This document shows positions 1-12,065 of a stretch of 64,000 bases of DNA, in pieces. Source of the DNA: Sphaerolaimus hirsutus (Eukaryota > Nematoda > Chromadorea > Monhysterida > Sphaerolaimidae). Both the position numbers and the translations under genes were made by a program. The number at the start of each line of letters is the position of its first letter. Positions within the stretch are counted from its first letter, which is position 1. The DNA is taken from the NCBI GenBank assembly GCA_964036195.1, contig OZ038457.1, positions 22,905,147 to 22,969,146 on the forward strand, read 5' to 3'. Below the pieces are notes generated by a model. That model saw only the letters and a list, made by a program, of their open reading frames with translations. It did not search any database and was not told the DNA's origin.

Positions 1-1528
1 ATAACTTCGGCGGCAGAAATACAGACACACACAAACGGGGCCGAATTTCCACGCGGGTAGTATAAAAACCGAAAATGTGGAAAACCCGACCCGCGCGACA
101 CTGGAGGCCAACCGGTTTGTGACCTGTTACTTCGGCGGCGCGCGCAAAACAATCGCGCCTGAAAAGATGGCCTAAAAAAATGGCCGCGCGGCGATTTGAG
201 ATTTGCGAGCGGCGTTGTCGACGGGATTTTGGGGAAGTTTGATGGTGAAATGGTCAGATTGAACACCCCCCCCCCACCGCCCAAAATACAACAGCAGGGA
301 AGCATTGCAAAATTGCACAAATAAATGCCAATCCCAGAACCTTTACAGTGTGACGTCAAGTGTCAAATGTCATGTAAAATGTCAATCAAAAGAAAAGGAA
401 AAGGATTTTATTACTGAAATTTTGACACTTGCATAACTATTTACAAATTTTAATGACATTTTACATTACATTTGACACAACACTTAAACACTTAACACTG
501 GGAGCACACGAAGACCTGTAAAAGACACATAAAATGTCAAAATGTCATGTAAAATGCTCTGTGAAGTGACTTTTTAAGCCCTGAACCTTATCTTCTATTT
601 TTTATTGGACATTTTACATGGCTTTTGACACCGTGCATTTTACAGGTTGTGTTACCTGAGACAATTCACACCAAATGAGCTTTCAATGGCTGATCAAACC
701 AGGCGTCACACCACAACCACCCCCAACCAAACACATTTGCCACATTTCAACATTTTCAGCTGGGGCGGTGCAGAGGGAAGGTATATAAGTATACGGGCAC
801 TTATGTATCGCAGCCAATACAATAGTCAAGGCGCAGTCTACACTACTGTATTGTTTAGATTCGTTGAACCTAAATACTGGGCATTCAGTTCCAGATAATC
901 GAAGTGTGTGGATTGGGGGGGGGGGAGTTACGACACCAGACACTCCCCGCAGCCTACAAACAGTCACGAATGCAACAAAGAATGCTAATTTTCTGCGTCG
1001 CTAACACGTGATCTCTATGCTAGGGCTAAATCACGTGTTTATGCGTAAAGAGTGAATTGTGAAGGGTGGCATTTATAAAAAATGCTAAATTTATATAATA
1101 TTTGAATAATCGAGATACTTTATGCTGCGCAGCCATTCACAACGTCAGTAGTTTACCACCATTTGGCATACAGTAGTTTTCAAATAAAATTTTAAAAATC
1201 GTTTGCCATTTTACATGACCTTAGACACTTTGCATAATATAAAACATTTTCCAGGACATTTACAGGGTCTGGGACTGGCACTAGAATATATAAAATGAGT
1301 ATACCTCGGAGATTTATATCAAAACAGTGGAACGGCGGTTACGGCTCAATTGAAACCGAAACCATAGGCCGGCCGCTCAGCCAACAAAATTGAAACAAAT
1401 CAATATTAAATCCTGCAACTTCGACCTGGCGACTAAATAAATACATATCCGGCGCTCACGTGTTCAAACTTTAAACCCCATTCGTATTTACCTAGTTCGC
1501 ACGAGACCAATACAAAGTATAGGGTATA
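1..1528. other. Intergenic: CpG-dense block, then AT-rich MITE debris
   Basis: The first 260 bases are rich in CpG (GGCGGCGCGCGC, CCGCGCGGCG) and could be the edge of a CpG island or promoter. No open frame with good splice signals is visible there. From about 330 to 680 and 1200 to 1285 the DNA consists of short palindromic repeats of the TGTAAAATGTCA type. These end in a GGGTCTGGGACTGGC-like terminus, the same family as the elements at 14.95 and 17.6 kb. I see no gene. Confidence 0.5.
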
Positions 1529-1536
1529 CCCGGGAC

Positions 1537-2773
1537 TAGGGATGGCCGAAAAAGGTTTTTTTTCAACGACAGGGTTTTTTAATAAAAAAACCGTTTTTCC
1601 AAAAACAGGGTTTTATTTTAAAATAAAACAGTTTTGTTTTCAAAAGCTCCCAGATATGGCCATGAGTCAACATATACAGGTAAATCAGACAGGTGACAGT
1701 ACTTTGTGATGTTATATATAGCCATAGAATGGTTGTAGTGTTATGGGATAGCATTTTAAGTGATGATTTCTGTCAGAAATATCTGTTTTATGTCGACTTA
1801 TTACGGATATCGCGTTTTGTCAAACATTTGTGACTTCAAATGAAGTTGGGTATGGAAAAGTGCCTCAATAAGGATAAAAGAGCACGCTAACACATTGGCA
1901 GTGGTGTTTCACACTGCACAAGTATGTGGGGGCACATTGGCTGTATATTATATACCACACTAGTACATCGTGGCTCATTATGAGACATAGCACAAACAAA
2001 TGGAAGCTTTTACACTAAAAATACCTCAAAACCAATGAAAGCCACCACAAATGGTAAAGTACATGTGAAATTGCGTACTTGCGCGCAAAAAAATTGCAAA
2101 ATACCTACCGTATTTCTCCGATCAAAGCACCCCCCCCCCGTTCAAAGCTCCCGGGGTGCTATGCTGTGTAAAATGTTCCGTGTAAAGCACCCGGGTGCTT
2201 TACTTCTCATCCGAAAAAAACTTGATGATTATCTCCTCTCCTAGCATAAAAATATTGCGGAAAAGATATGAGGAAAGATCACAAAACCATCTGTTGCATA
2301 AGAATTTGTTGGCATGGTGCGCAGCGTTCTTTTGCACACATGCCTATTTAATTGCATGCTGCGGCTACATCAAATGCGTCTGGTGTAATTCACCAGAGCA
2401 ACTTAAAGTGGGAAAGGTCGTGGGAATATTACATTTGCATATGATTATTGATATATAAATTAGGTATAAAAAAGTTGATCAGTCAGTATCATTCATTCAT
2501 AACCTTCAGTATCTATTGGTATCGAAAAAAACATAGTATAGCACCCCGTGATTTGTATTGCACCAGGGTGCTATAAATGGCACTTGAAAAGTAGTCTGAA
2601 AAGTGCTCCAATTTTGTAAAGCACCCGGGTTGCTTTGATTGGAGAAATACGGTAGTGCTTAGTGCTAAAAATTTTGGTCAAGGTTTTTTAAAAAAACGGT
2701 TTCGATGGTCGGATTAAAAAAAAGACGTTTTTTATTTAAAAAAATCTTTGAAAAAAAACCCTGGCCATCCCTA
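1537..2773. mobile_element. hAT-like non-autonomous element, TAGGGATGG family (with nested MITE)
   Basis: The ends are inverted (TAGGGATGGCC at the left, GGCCATCCCTA at the right). The element is flanked by a perfect 8-bp target-site duplication, CCCGGGAC, at 1529-1536 and 2774-2781; 8 bp is typical of hAT transposons. Just inside each end are long A/T runs. The interior carries the block TTGCGTACTTGCGCGC at 2071-2086, which is shared with other elements in the window. There is no transposase frame. A second element (2106-2654) has inserted into it. Confidence 0.9.
2106..2654. mobile_element. Nested MITE with ACCGTATTTCTCC ends, TA target
   Basis: It begins TACCGTATTTCTCCGATCAA and ends in the inverted copy TTGATTGGAGAAATACGGTA. 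The TA at each end is the likely target-site duplication. It lies inside the hAT-like element at 1537-2773, so it is the younger insertion. The interior repeats AAAGCACCCGGGTGCTTT palindromes. The terminal motif is a variant of the ACCGTATTTCCTCGAAATA family found elsewhere in the window. Confidence 0.75.
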
Positions 2774-3011
2774 CCCGGGACCGCACAGTAATTTTTTACT
2801 AATTTTTTACTAATTTAATAATTTTTCGTTTTTTTGGAATCAGTTTTATTTGATCAACGATGACGTCATGACGGTGTGTTTCGTTCGGAAAATGGATAGC
2901 GCGCGGTCCGTGTAGTATATAAATTTTATTATCCCGACTTCCAACACGTTTTTTTTCTCGCGATTGGATTCATTGTGTCTAAAGCGATGCTAAGCAGGTG
3001 GTAGTCGCAAG

Positions 3012-3242
3012 TAGTGATGTAAAAAGCGCCAGGATTTTAGCGCCATGGCGCTTTTCAAAGTCCAGCGCCAAGCGCCAATGGCGCCACAACAAAATAGCGC
3101 CAAGCGCCAAAAGCGCCATGGCGCCTTTCCAGACCAGGGCGGCAAGCGCCAATGGCGCCAGGAGGCTATGGCGCCAAGCGCCAATGGCGCCAGCGCCAAA
3201 ATATTTTTCCAGCGCCAGCGTCATGGCGCTTTTACATCACTA
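3012..3242. mobile_element. hAT-like MITE made of GCGCCATGGCGC repeats
   Basis: The element runs from TAGTGATG to CATCACTA and is flanked by the exact 8-bp duplication GTCGCAAG (3004-3011 and 3243-3250). Almost the whole body consists of the self-complementary unit AGCGCCATGGCGCT and variants, so a single strand could fold extensively. Relatives lie at 3592-3869 and 33418-33463. There is no coding capacity; long frames through it are artefacts of the repeat. Confidence 0.88.
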
Positions 3243-3591
3243 GTCGCAAGTCCTGTAAAGTGTAAAGTAAAGTGTCAAATGTAAAGTCAAATGCAAAGTG
3301 AAGTGTCAATCGTCATGCAAACTGTCAAATGTAAAGTAAGGTGTTGAGTAAAGTGTTAAATGTAAAGTCAAATGAAAGTTAAGTGTCAATTGTCATGCAA
3401 AGTGTAAAGTCAAATGTAAAGTAAAGTGTCAGTTGTTTATCCAAATATAATATTTTTTATCCAAATCTGATGTTTTTGTACTAAACCCTTTTTTCCACAT
3501 AAGATTTGGATACAAAAACACAAGATTTGGATACAAAAACACAAGATTTGGGTTTATTTTTTTTGAATACACAATTGACATGACATTTGAC

Positions 3592-3869
3592 CAGTGATTT
3601 AAAAGTGCCATGGCGCTGGCGCTAGCGCCAAAGCAAAAAGCGCCATGGCGCTTTTGGCACTTGGCGCCTTTTTTCCGTGGGGCTATTGGCGCTTGGCGCT
3701 GGGGTTTGGAAAAGCGCCATTGCGCTTGGCGTTATTTTTGTGTGGCGCCAGGAACAAAACGTCTGGCGCTGGCGCTTGGCGCCATGGCGCTTCTGGCGCT
3801 TGGCGCTGAGGGTCGAAAAAGCGCCATGGCGCTTTTGGCGCCAAATTCCAGGCGCTTTTCACATCACTA
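3592..3869. mobile_element. hAT-like MITE made of GCGCCATGGCGC repeats, second copy
   Basis: It runs from CAGTGATT to CATCACTA with the exact 8-bp duplication CATTTGAC at 3584-3591 and 3870-3877. It is the same family as 3012-3242, with a different number of GGCGCTTGGCGC units. It inserted into older TGTAAAGTGTCAAATG repeat DNA (3245-3430 and 3880-3980). Confidence 0.88.
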
Positions 3870-5390
3870 CATTTGACACTTTACATGACAGTTGACACTT
3901 TACTCTACATTTGATTGTTTGCATGACAATTGACTTTGAATTTGATCTTACATTTGACACTTTACTGGGCTTGGGACTGCCCCCGACAGCACATTGCACA
4001 TTGAACTGAAATTCCCAAACTGATAAACCTGTGCCGAGCAGATAAGTTTACCATACATAATGAATAATTTTTGATCTTGATAATGTTTTGGAAGTGTCGG
4101 TTGTCAATTAGTGTGACAGCAGGACTACTCGAAGAACGTCTTGTACCAATTACATTTCGCACCACTTCTGTCAAATACTGTATTTCTTCTAATAGAAGTA
4201 CGGGTCTCCAATAGGAGGACGTTTCCAATAGAAGGGCAGGTAGAAAAGTTAACGTTCACTAACACACCATCGAAAATGGGAAAAATCATTTTAAAAAATT
4301 TCGAACACGTTTGAGTTTACCGGAATGAATGAATTCAGGACGCGGTTAATATTAGTTGACAGACTCCCCATTTTGATAAACTCAAATTTATGAGTTGCCC
4401 AAATTTCGGTGTTTAGTGTACTGTCACTGTGCGGAGCCAATGAATCGAGTGGTCTGACAAACGTGTCAAAAGCTAAAGGCTTCTCCATTTTTGCCACATC
4501 GGCACTACGTTTTTAATTCTAAATGCATCCTTCACAAAATGCTTTTGTCACCTCACTTCGACTAGATGTATTTTTTTGTGACAGTACTTTTGTCCTGCGA
4601 CCAGAAAATACAATAAAATAAAATAAAATAATAAAGACCTTAAACGACGGCTACCGAACACCGAACGAACATCAGTATGTAAACAGAAAAAAGCTCCAGT
4701 AATATGGAAAAATTGACATGTACGTTGTTTCCAACTAGCGAGCATAAAATCAACAAAGATGTCCAATATTTATTTATAAATAAATACTAGTGGGGACCTA
4801 ATGAAAAACGACGAGCCCTCGAAAAGAGTAAAATTTCCCGCGATAATATTTAGATTGCAGGTAGAATTTTCCGAGAGTCAATTCAAAATTAATGTAAACA
4901 CGGGGGGGGCGAATTTCTGCCCAAATGAAATGAATGTGAACAGAACAGGGCGCACATTCGGAATGCGAATACTTTCTGCATATTCATATTCCTAGATGCT
5001 GCGGCCTTTCAGACTCGAGGGACTGGGTCATTTTTCAGCTGGTTCCAATAAAAGAATAGGAAATAAAGTGATATTTTCGCGAGCATTGGCTCATGTAAAA
5101 TGATAAATGTGTCGAATTTAGATTGCATGGAGAGGGGGGGGGGCCGCAACGGAAGCGACGGCATAATGGCATGTGGATTGTGGAAGCGTCTAAAGTTCAT
5201 GCATTCGATATCGAGCGCGGTGATCAATTTGCAACTTTGCACTACTCACATACAGTCTCGTGTGGAGTTTCGGAGGCGTCAATGTTGTAACAAAAGACGC
5301 CACACACAACACAACACAACACAACAACACACACACAACACACACCACACACAATAAAACCAATTCAAAACCATCAACCCAACCACTCAC
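3870..5390. other. Intergenic or intronic, no gene seen; CA-rich microsatellite at its end
   Basis: This is AT-rich DNA with remnants of TGTAAAGTGTCAAATG repeats up to about 3985. From 5300 to 5354 there is a low-complexity ACACA/ACAAC run. It lies just beyond the splice donor of the exon at 5391-5545, so it is probably intronic sequence of that gene. I see no convincing exon on either strand. Confidence 0.45.
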
Positions 5391-8300
5391 CACTCATCAT
5401 ATCTCCGTGCACGTCGGGCGGCAGCGAGTTCTCGTCGCAGTAACGGCACTGCAGGATGGTGGGCGTGCTGCCGTCCGACTTCGACCTGGACGCGTCCATG
5501 CCAGCCTGGAGGGGGTCGCCGCCGCCGCCCCAGTCGGCCAACATGCTGCGAGGGAAGGGGGGAGGTGGATTGGGTTGGGCGGTTGAGACTGTTCGGACTG
5601 TGGAGCGACCTAATTTGGCATGACGTTTTGCATCTTGCACGACATTTTACATTTTACACGGGCTGGAGACGGCACCGGTAAATACGAAAAAAAATTTGTA
5701 CCGTATTTGTTCTAATAGATAGATCTCATAGATCGCCGTACCGTAGTACCTCCAATAGTAGGTGCCCTTCTATTGGATGTACGCAGTTTTTTAGAAGGTG
5801 CCCTTCTATTGGAGGTACGCCGTTTTATTAGAAGGAATATGGTACGAAGTATACAAGTATAATGATGTCATATCCGCAATCGTGATCGGGCAGCCACATC
5901 CGGCAGCTCAACCCCTCCCCATAGTTGTTAGTACGTATTTACTTTGACTCGATAAATACGTATACTCGAGTACAGAGTAAATACGTTTACGTTTCCTCTG
6001 AAAAAAGTTCCTGTACTCGCTTTTACGTATACTTTTTCAATGTACTCGAGTACAGAAAACGTATTTCAGATAGTCTTTAATGGAGATTTATTGACGGCAT
6101 ATAAGGGAAAAAGAAGAGAATACGCAAAAATACTCGAAATCGTCAAAAATGGATATTTAAGTACATATATAGACAAAAACTGCTTAAAATCGGCAAAAAG
6201 TTATAAAAATTGGTGGTATTGGGCGAAAATTGTGGTGGTTTTTGTAAAAAATACTCACATTTACGTTTTCCAGAGGAAAAAGTACGTTTACTCGAGTAAA
6301 AGTAAAAAAAAAAATTACTTTACGTTTTCTGTACTCAGGGGGTGAGTAAAAATAAATACTTTTCGTTTACGTATACTTTGAAAAAAGTTCGGTACTTTTA
6401 ACAACTCTGCCCCTCCCATCCCACAAAACCAGGCTCACCTAATAGCGCTGGGTCTATCCAACCTGCCCAAGGTGTTCACCAAATGCATGGTGCTGCTCGC
6501 CCTGCACCAAGTACCGTGCGTCGTGTCCATGGTGCGCGCGCCCAAGCCCCCAGCCGAGCAGACGGGTCTGGCGCCGCCGCCCCCTGAACTGCTGCCCCCG
6601 CTGGTCGAATAGCCCGATGGTAGGGGGTACATCTAAGGGGGGGTTGGGGTTGGGGTAGAGATCGAGCAGGGCTGGTTGTTGGGGTTGCACTGAATGTCGG
6701 TGAGACTGTTGTGCGGGTGCCACTATCAGGAACTGTAGAAAGCAAAATGTCACACAAGGTGTCGAACGTTATGTGAAATGCTATGGTCAATGGCTAGTTT
6801 TCTTATCTTTTCAGTCAAATCAATCAGTGAACGATAAAAACGCAACTGGTGGCAGTCCAGACCCTGTAAAATGTCCTGGAAAATGGCTAACGTAAATACG
6901 TTAAAAAGTCACGTTACGGCCATTTTCCAGGACATTTTACACGAGTTTTAACACTTTGCATGACATTTAGCGTTCTACAGGGCAACGGTTCTTACACGGG
7001 CTGGCAACTAGGCTGCTAAACTTCAAGTATCCGATCCAAATAAAACACCCACCCCCCCCCCCCCCCAAAAAAAAAGAAGAAAAAACGTACCCCCTCAGCG
7101 ACCCGTCTCCTCCTCCTACCGTGTTTGCCGCAATAAACGTACTGCACAAAGGCGATGGCCAGAGCGAACACGCTGGCAGCAAGCACCAAGCCCACCAAGA
7201 GAACCACCGACTCGTCCAAGGGCCCCAAGCCCAAGCCCAGGCCCAGCGAGGTCGGCCGCGCCGCGTCCGACGACTGAATGACCGTTTTGGCCTTGGGATT
7301 TGGGCGCGCGGCGTTTGGGGGAGGTGTGGAAGTGCCCACTGTTACGGGGGGCGAAAGGAGTAAGGGGTTTAGGTCGCCTGGAAAGGGGGGGTGTGATTGG
7401 CTTTTCTAACAGTAATTTTTATTTTTTTGTTTCCCGTCTACCATAAAAAAAAGTTTTGACGCCCTAGTCGGGGTAGATTTCGCACGTGTTGAAATGGATT
7501 TTCTGCACAGAGTTTTCAGCGCGTCGCATTTGCGCAGCAGAAAGAAAAGCGAAAAAATTTTGGCGAAATACGTTTTATGGGTTGGCGTATTCGCTGGCGC
7601 GATTTCAGCCGCTGGCTTAACAAGCCTCAACTTTTATACTCCACACTCCTCCCCTTCAACATCCACATCACATAAAATACACAAAAACATTTAAATATCT
7701 CAACCCCCCAACCAAAGTTCTCAAATCGACCCCTGCGGTGGGTCTGATTTGCGGTGGGCAAGCCGAGCTGGTCGGCGCCGCTGGTGGACGCGCTCGACGG
7801 GCCCGGCGCACCATTACCTTCGCTCGATGGCACCTGCATTAGGATGCATTGCATAGGTATTACCGTATTTGCTCGAATAATTCCCTCATTATTATTCTTT
7901 TAATCGTGGAATTATTTTTCGTCAGATCATTTTGAGGAGGGGTGTCAATTCAAGCGCGGAATTATTCAAAGAGGGATTATTATTTCGTTTTCCCATTCCT
8001 TCTTTCCCGTTGGTTTAGGTGTCAGTAAAAGCTAGCTACGGAAAACGTGCCAGAGGCGTCCCGCGCACTGTAAAACACTGGTATTACCTCGAAATACCCC
8101 CATGGGGGAATATTACCTCGAATTTTATATTACCTCGAAATACCCCCATAGGGGAATATTACCTCGAATTTTATATTACCTCGAAATACCCCCATTTATT
8201 AAATTTGTGGGGGATTTATTCGCGGGGGCGGGTTTATTCGAGGGGGGTTTATTCGAGGGGGTTTATTCGCGGGAGGGCTTATTTGAAGGGGATTATTATT

Positions 8301-10044
8301 TCGTCAGAAATTTTCTTAAGGATGGTAGTATTTCAATAGTAGGCATTTTCGTACCCAAAACGGGTTATAAATGTGTCCAAACAGGATTACATATAGCATT
8401 GAAAAAATCTCTGGGAGATTTATATTTAAAAAATCTCAGAAAATATAAGATTTTCTGAGATTTATATTTTTTTCCATGATTTTCCAGAGAGATTTACCTA
8501 ATTATATTTTCTTCGGATTGAGAAAATCTCTCGCGAAAATCTCTCTATATTTGCCCATTTTCACCTTCAAATTCACTAGTTCATGTGCTTTTATGCCAAT
8601 TTTCATCTATTTTCAAATATATATATGTGCTTATATGCACATCTTTGGCTATTTTCCCCCTATTTTTATTCTTTTTCTCCCTTTTTTCTGTTCTATCGCA
8701 TGAAAGAGCCAAAAGTCCTATCTGAAATACATTTTCTGTACTCAAGTACTTTCAAAAAGTATACATAACAGAGAGTACTGGTACTTTTTTCAGAGGAATT
8801 TGAAATGTATTTACATAGTACTCTTTACGTATATGTACTCTATGTGTACAAGTATATGTATTTTTGAGTAAACATGTTTTAACGACTATAGAGTTGACTG
8901 CATGCTTCGGATAAATATGAATATACTGACCAAATTTTGGTGAATAAAGTTACTGTGAATAAATTTTGGTGGATAAATTCTGTGGGGATCATCACACGTG
9001 AATGTAATGAATTCTATTCTGAGGAAAAATGTACCTTAAATCATATTTTTGTTGATTATTCAGATAGTAAAATGGTAGTACAAAGCGTGCTGTCAGTAGA
9101 CAATATGCTGTGATCACTTGAAATTGTGAATGAAAAGGTTAAACAACACAGTGTGTGCTTAATATTTATCTACTCTCAATGGTTCAAACAGCTTGAAATA
9201 TTGACTGAATCATACTTTAAGATTTTCTGAGATTTTTTAACTGCAAGAGATTTTCTCAGAGATTTAATTATATTTTCTAAAATGACCCGAGAGACTTAAT
9301 TATATATTTTTTCTTGAGAGATTTTCTGAGATAATATTTTCTCAAAATTCGTCGTTTTTTCAATGCTAATTACATTGCATATACTCCGGTTACTTTACAC
9401 CTTGCGCGCGTGGTTCCCGCTGGAAGTGCGCCAATGATAGTTAACGCATGCGAGTTTCATAAAAAGATGACACAATCGATTCTTGTTATAATGTTGTTCA
9501 TTAACATATTCACATCGATGAATTTTTTTCATTTTTTTTACCTAAATCGCATGATTTAATAATCATTGGCACGCTTCCAACATGAGACATAAATCAGTGC
9601 GAGGGCAGAGTATCATGTCCGCCGAGTATACATGATGTATTTACATCATTCCAGAGGGGGGTATTTCGAGGGGGGTTTATTATTTCCCCAGCCTATTTTG
9701 AGGGTGAGGGGGGGTTAATTCGAGCGGGGTTAATTCAAGGGGGGATAATTCGAGGTAATACGGTACCTATGCATGATATAAAATGTCACACAAATTAGGT
9801 AGTCAAATATCGCATAAAATGTGAAATGCCATGTATTTACAACTTTTTCGGTCATATACCTAACATTTACGTGACATTCGATCATTTTTGTCCGACCTTT
9901 CGCATCTTACAAGGTGCGGGACTGGCCGCTGTCATACAAAAACAAAAAAACCCGTCATAAACATACATCGTAATGTGTTGCGTCGGTGCGGCCGGGCGGC
10001 TCTGAGGGCACGCCGAACGTAAAAACCATGCCGTCGGTGCGCAG
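5391..10044 (-). CDS. Partial gene, single-pass membrane protein (unrecognised)
   Basis: I read exons at about 10044-9967 (weak), 7833-7731, 7338-7091, 6632-6439 and 5545-5391. Phases agree across the four later exons, and their acceptors are good (for example AATGCAG and CCCCCTTAG). Donors include GTACGT, GTGAGC and GTGAGT, while GTCGAT at 7731 is weak. The exon at 7338-7091 encodes a Pro/Ser-rich stretch, then a hydrophobic segment (VVLLVGLVLAASVFALAIAF), then KHGRRRRR. This is the pattern of a type I membrane protein with a cytosolic basic stop-transfer signal. The tail is Gly/Ser-rich (SGGSSSGGGG) and contains CRYCDE. Exon 5391-5545 ends in phase 1, so the 3' part lies further left or outside the window. 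Upstream exons were not found. I do not recognise the family; an adhesion molecule or receptor is possible but unproven. Confidence 0.6.
5920..6409. mobile_element. hAT-like MITE, CAGAGTTGTTAAAA family (copy 1)
   Basis: It starts CATAGTTG and ends CAACTCTG, with the exact 8-bp duplication CCCCTCCC at 5912-5919 and 6410-6417. The arms consist of GTTTACGT / CTCGAGTAC units that pair between the ends. It sits in the intron between the exons at 5391-5545 and 6439-6632, only about 30 bases from the splice donor of the latter. Confidence 0.9.
6850..6990. repeat. TGTAAAATGTC short palindromic repeat remnant
   Basis: GCAGTCCAGACCCTGTAAAA at about 6853 begins a member of the family whose ends read GGCAGTCCCAGACCCTGTAAA. 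It is followed by ACATTTTACACGAG and related inverted units. It lies in the intron between the exons at 6439-6632 and 7091-7338. The boundaries are not sharp. Confidence 0.4.
7861..9765. mobile_element. Large composite MITE with ACCGTATTTGCTCGAATAA ends
   Basis: It begins TACCGTATTTGCTCGAATAA and ends in the inverse GATAATTCGAGGTAATACGGTA. The interior has directly repeated units of about 50 bp (TATTACCTCGAATTTTATAT at 8110-8190). It also contains a decayed hAT-like end near 8870 and a nested element at 9380-9630. It fills most of the intron upstream of the exon at 7731-7833. No coding frame is credible. Confidence 0.6.
9380..9630. mobile_element. Short interspersed element, TATACTCCGGTTACTTTACA family
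   Basis: This is a block of about 250 bp that starts TATACTCCGGTTACTTTACA and ends GCCGAGTATA. The same block occurs at 37616-37865 and 49006-49255 in different surroundings, which shows it is a mobile repeat. The outer bases TATACTC/GAGTATA form a short inverted repeat. The interior includes GTTCCCGCTGGAAGTG and CACATCGATGAATTTTTT. No class can be assigned. Confidence 0.65.
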
Positions 10045-10429
10045 TCGATATCATCTAATTATCATTGTCGCAATTATTTATCAGCGATTGAATTACATTT
10101 TGGTAGATATGCTGCCACTATAAATTGAGATATTATTTATACATATTTATCATTATTACATACACGTTAAGGGCGGAATTTAATTGAAGGGCGGATGTTT
10201 TCTGGATACATGATTTATAAAATTATGTAGTGTGGTATAATTTCAGATAAATAAATAATCAACCACGATCAGGTGCCACTGTCAGACTCCGTAAAAAATC
10301 AAATCTGTGTCAAACCTATGTCAAATCATGATAAACGCCTAAATTTATTTTGGCGTTACTGGTCGTTTGACATTTTACATGAATTTGAAACTTTGCATGA
10401 CAATTGACATTTCAGTGTTTGGGAGGACC

Positions 10430-11060
10430 GTGTGAGGGTGCACATGTAAAACCACTACACATGTAGCCCTGCTGCACATGTAAATCTACCAACCGCACAT
10501 GTATGCCCGTTACACATCTATGGGGTATACATGCGTAGTGGGTGGGTAGATCACGTGTTGCTGCTGTGCAGTATGTGTGGGAGGTAGCGGTGCCTTTTGA
10601 AGCAATGTGGGTGATGCCATGCAGATTACATCACATTGTCAGGTTGGCACATTGTCAATCATTGCTCAATTGAGAAGTGCTAGTGTGAATCATTTCATCG
10701 CACAAATGTACAATCGCAATGTGACTTCACAATGTGTTGACGTACAATTGTCCAGTGACACACTTTTTGAAAGTGACATTGCAAGTGTACATTAGTGTGC
10801 TCAAGTGACTGCAATTGTGAAGTTGTTTTTGGCACACTAATAAACACTCACACTTACACTTCACTATCAATTTTCACAAGTGAGCAACAATTGACAATGT
10901 GACAATGTGAGGTGTTGTCAAAATTGCTTCAAAAGGCAGCACTACCAGCCCCCACACACTGCATGGTGTCAAGACATGATCTACCCACCCACTAGACATT
11001 TATCAGGTATACATGTGCAGTGGGCCAATTTACATGTGCAGCGGGCTTACATGTGTACCA
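10430..11060. mobile_element. Foldback MITE with long inverted arms
   Basis: The left arm (GTAGCGGTGCCTTTTGAAGC, near 10580) is the reverse complement of the right arm (GCTTCAAAAGGCAGCACTAC, near 10929). The inner sequences CACATTGTCAATCATTGCTC and GAGCAACAATTGACAATGTG also pair, as do the outer GGTAGATCACGTG and ATGATCTACC segments. The ends are rich in ACATGTA units. The boundaries are approximate and no target duplication was found. Confidence 0.7.
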
Positions 11061-11440
11061 AGCTCAGTGTTTGTGAGTGGCCCTGAGTGGCCCAGAAAAC
11101 GAGTGCTTTACAAATGTTCACACATCAGCCAACTTAAACAGTCAAACTTCATCTGTCAACACAAAGTATCGCGTCAAGTGTGCTGAAGTGACCGCAATTG
11201 TGGCATATTTTTTGGCACACTAATGTACACTCACACCTATACATGTGCAGTGGGCCCATTTACATGTGCAGCGGGTTTACATGTGTACTAAGCCCGGCAT
11301 TTGTGAGTGGCCCGGCAAACGCGTGCTTTATAAAAGTTCACACATCAAGCCAACTTAAACAGTCAAACTTTATCTGTCAACAGAAGTATCGTGTACATGT
11401 GTCCTTGATTGAGATGCTTGTTGATTTGACTGCTCGTTAA
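11034..11440 (+). repeat. Tandem duplication of a unit of about 230 bp
   Basis: The segment at 11034-11200 is repeated at about 11268-11410. The pairs include GTTTGTGAGTGGCCC with ATTTGTGAGTGGCCC and ACTTAAACAGTCAAACTTCA with ACTTAAACAGTCAAACTTTA. The copies are diverged by several percent. It lies between the foldback element and the decayed frame at 11440-12065. Confidence 0.6.
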
Positions 11441-12065
11441 ATAAAGTAAATGGCTCATATTCGGGACCAAAATCGTCTCAACGGTCATCAAATATAATAA
11501 TTTTGACCCAATTTTTGAAAATTCCTGACTGTAAACCTGAAAATCAAAACAATTCAACGTTCTTAGAAAAAATCGCCTGCTACGCTAATGACGGCAATAT
11601 AAAATCTACGTTCAAACCGGCAAAGAAAAAACTGGATCCATCTGAATATCGCTGACTTCTAAAAATGTATAACGATTTGAAGGCAATTTTTGACTATCCC
11701 TTAACTCAGCAATTAGAATTTTTAGATTTCGAAAAACGACATTTAAGCGTTTCGCAGCCAAAATCCACCGATATGTTGCAACATAAATAATTCCAGCTAA
11801 GCGCCAATTCCAAACTAGACGTGATTTCTTTCGAGTATCAAAAATAAATCCACACTTTCAAATCAATATTGGGCTAAACCTGTATGCATTTTTACGCAGA
11901 TATTTACGCGGCTATGCTTTTGCACGCTGCGCAAACACGCGGCGGAATTGATATTTCAGAAAATTTAGCATTGGCCGGGCGAAAAATTCTAACAATGCGG
12001 CAAAATGTCAAGAGTTCGATTATCAAATGGGCAACCTTGGTAAATGGAAATGTGTGTCGATAGTT
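11440..12065 (+). pseudogene. Possible decayed coding frame, unrecognised
   Basis: One plus-strand frame reads as plausible protein for about 200 codons, with only about five internal stops. Sample stretches are LKMYNDLKAIFDYPL, QQLEFLDFEKRHLSV and YADIYAAMLLHAAQTRGGI. In such AT-rich DNA a random frame should contain well over ten stops. No start, splice pattern or family is recognisable. It could be an old transposon protein or gene fragment, or simply a chance low-stop region. Confidence 0.3.

Noticed and set aside
3000..3284. Four overlapping open frames rich in Ala, Arg and Trp
   Set aside because: They are translations of the GCGCCATGGCGC repeat in a hAT-like MITE.
6433..6612. Plus-strand terminal exon ending ...ELLPPLVE and TAG
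   Set aside because: The frame is GC3-rich and has an AG in front. However, the minus strand over the same bases has a strong acceptor (CCCCCCCTTAG) and a GTGAGC donor, and its phases (0 in, 2 out) exactly link the neighbouring minus-strand exons at 7091 and 5545. The plus reading has no partner exons.
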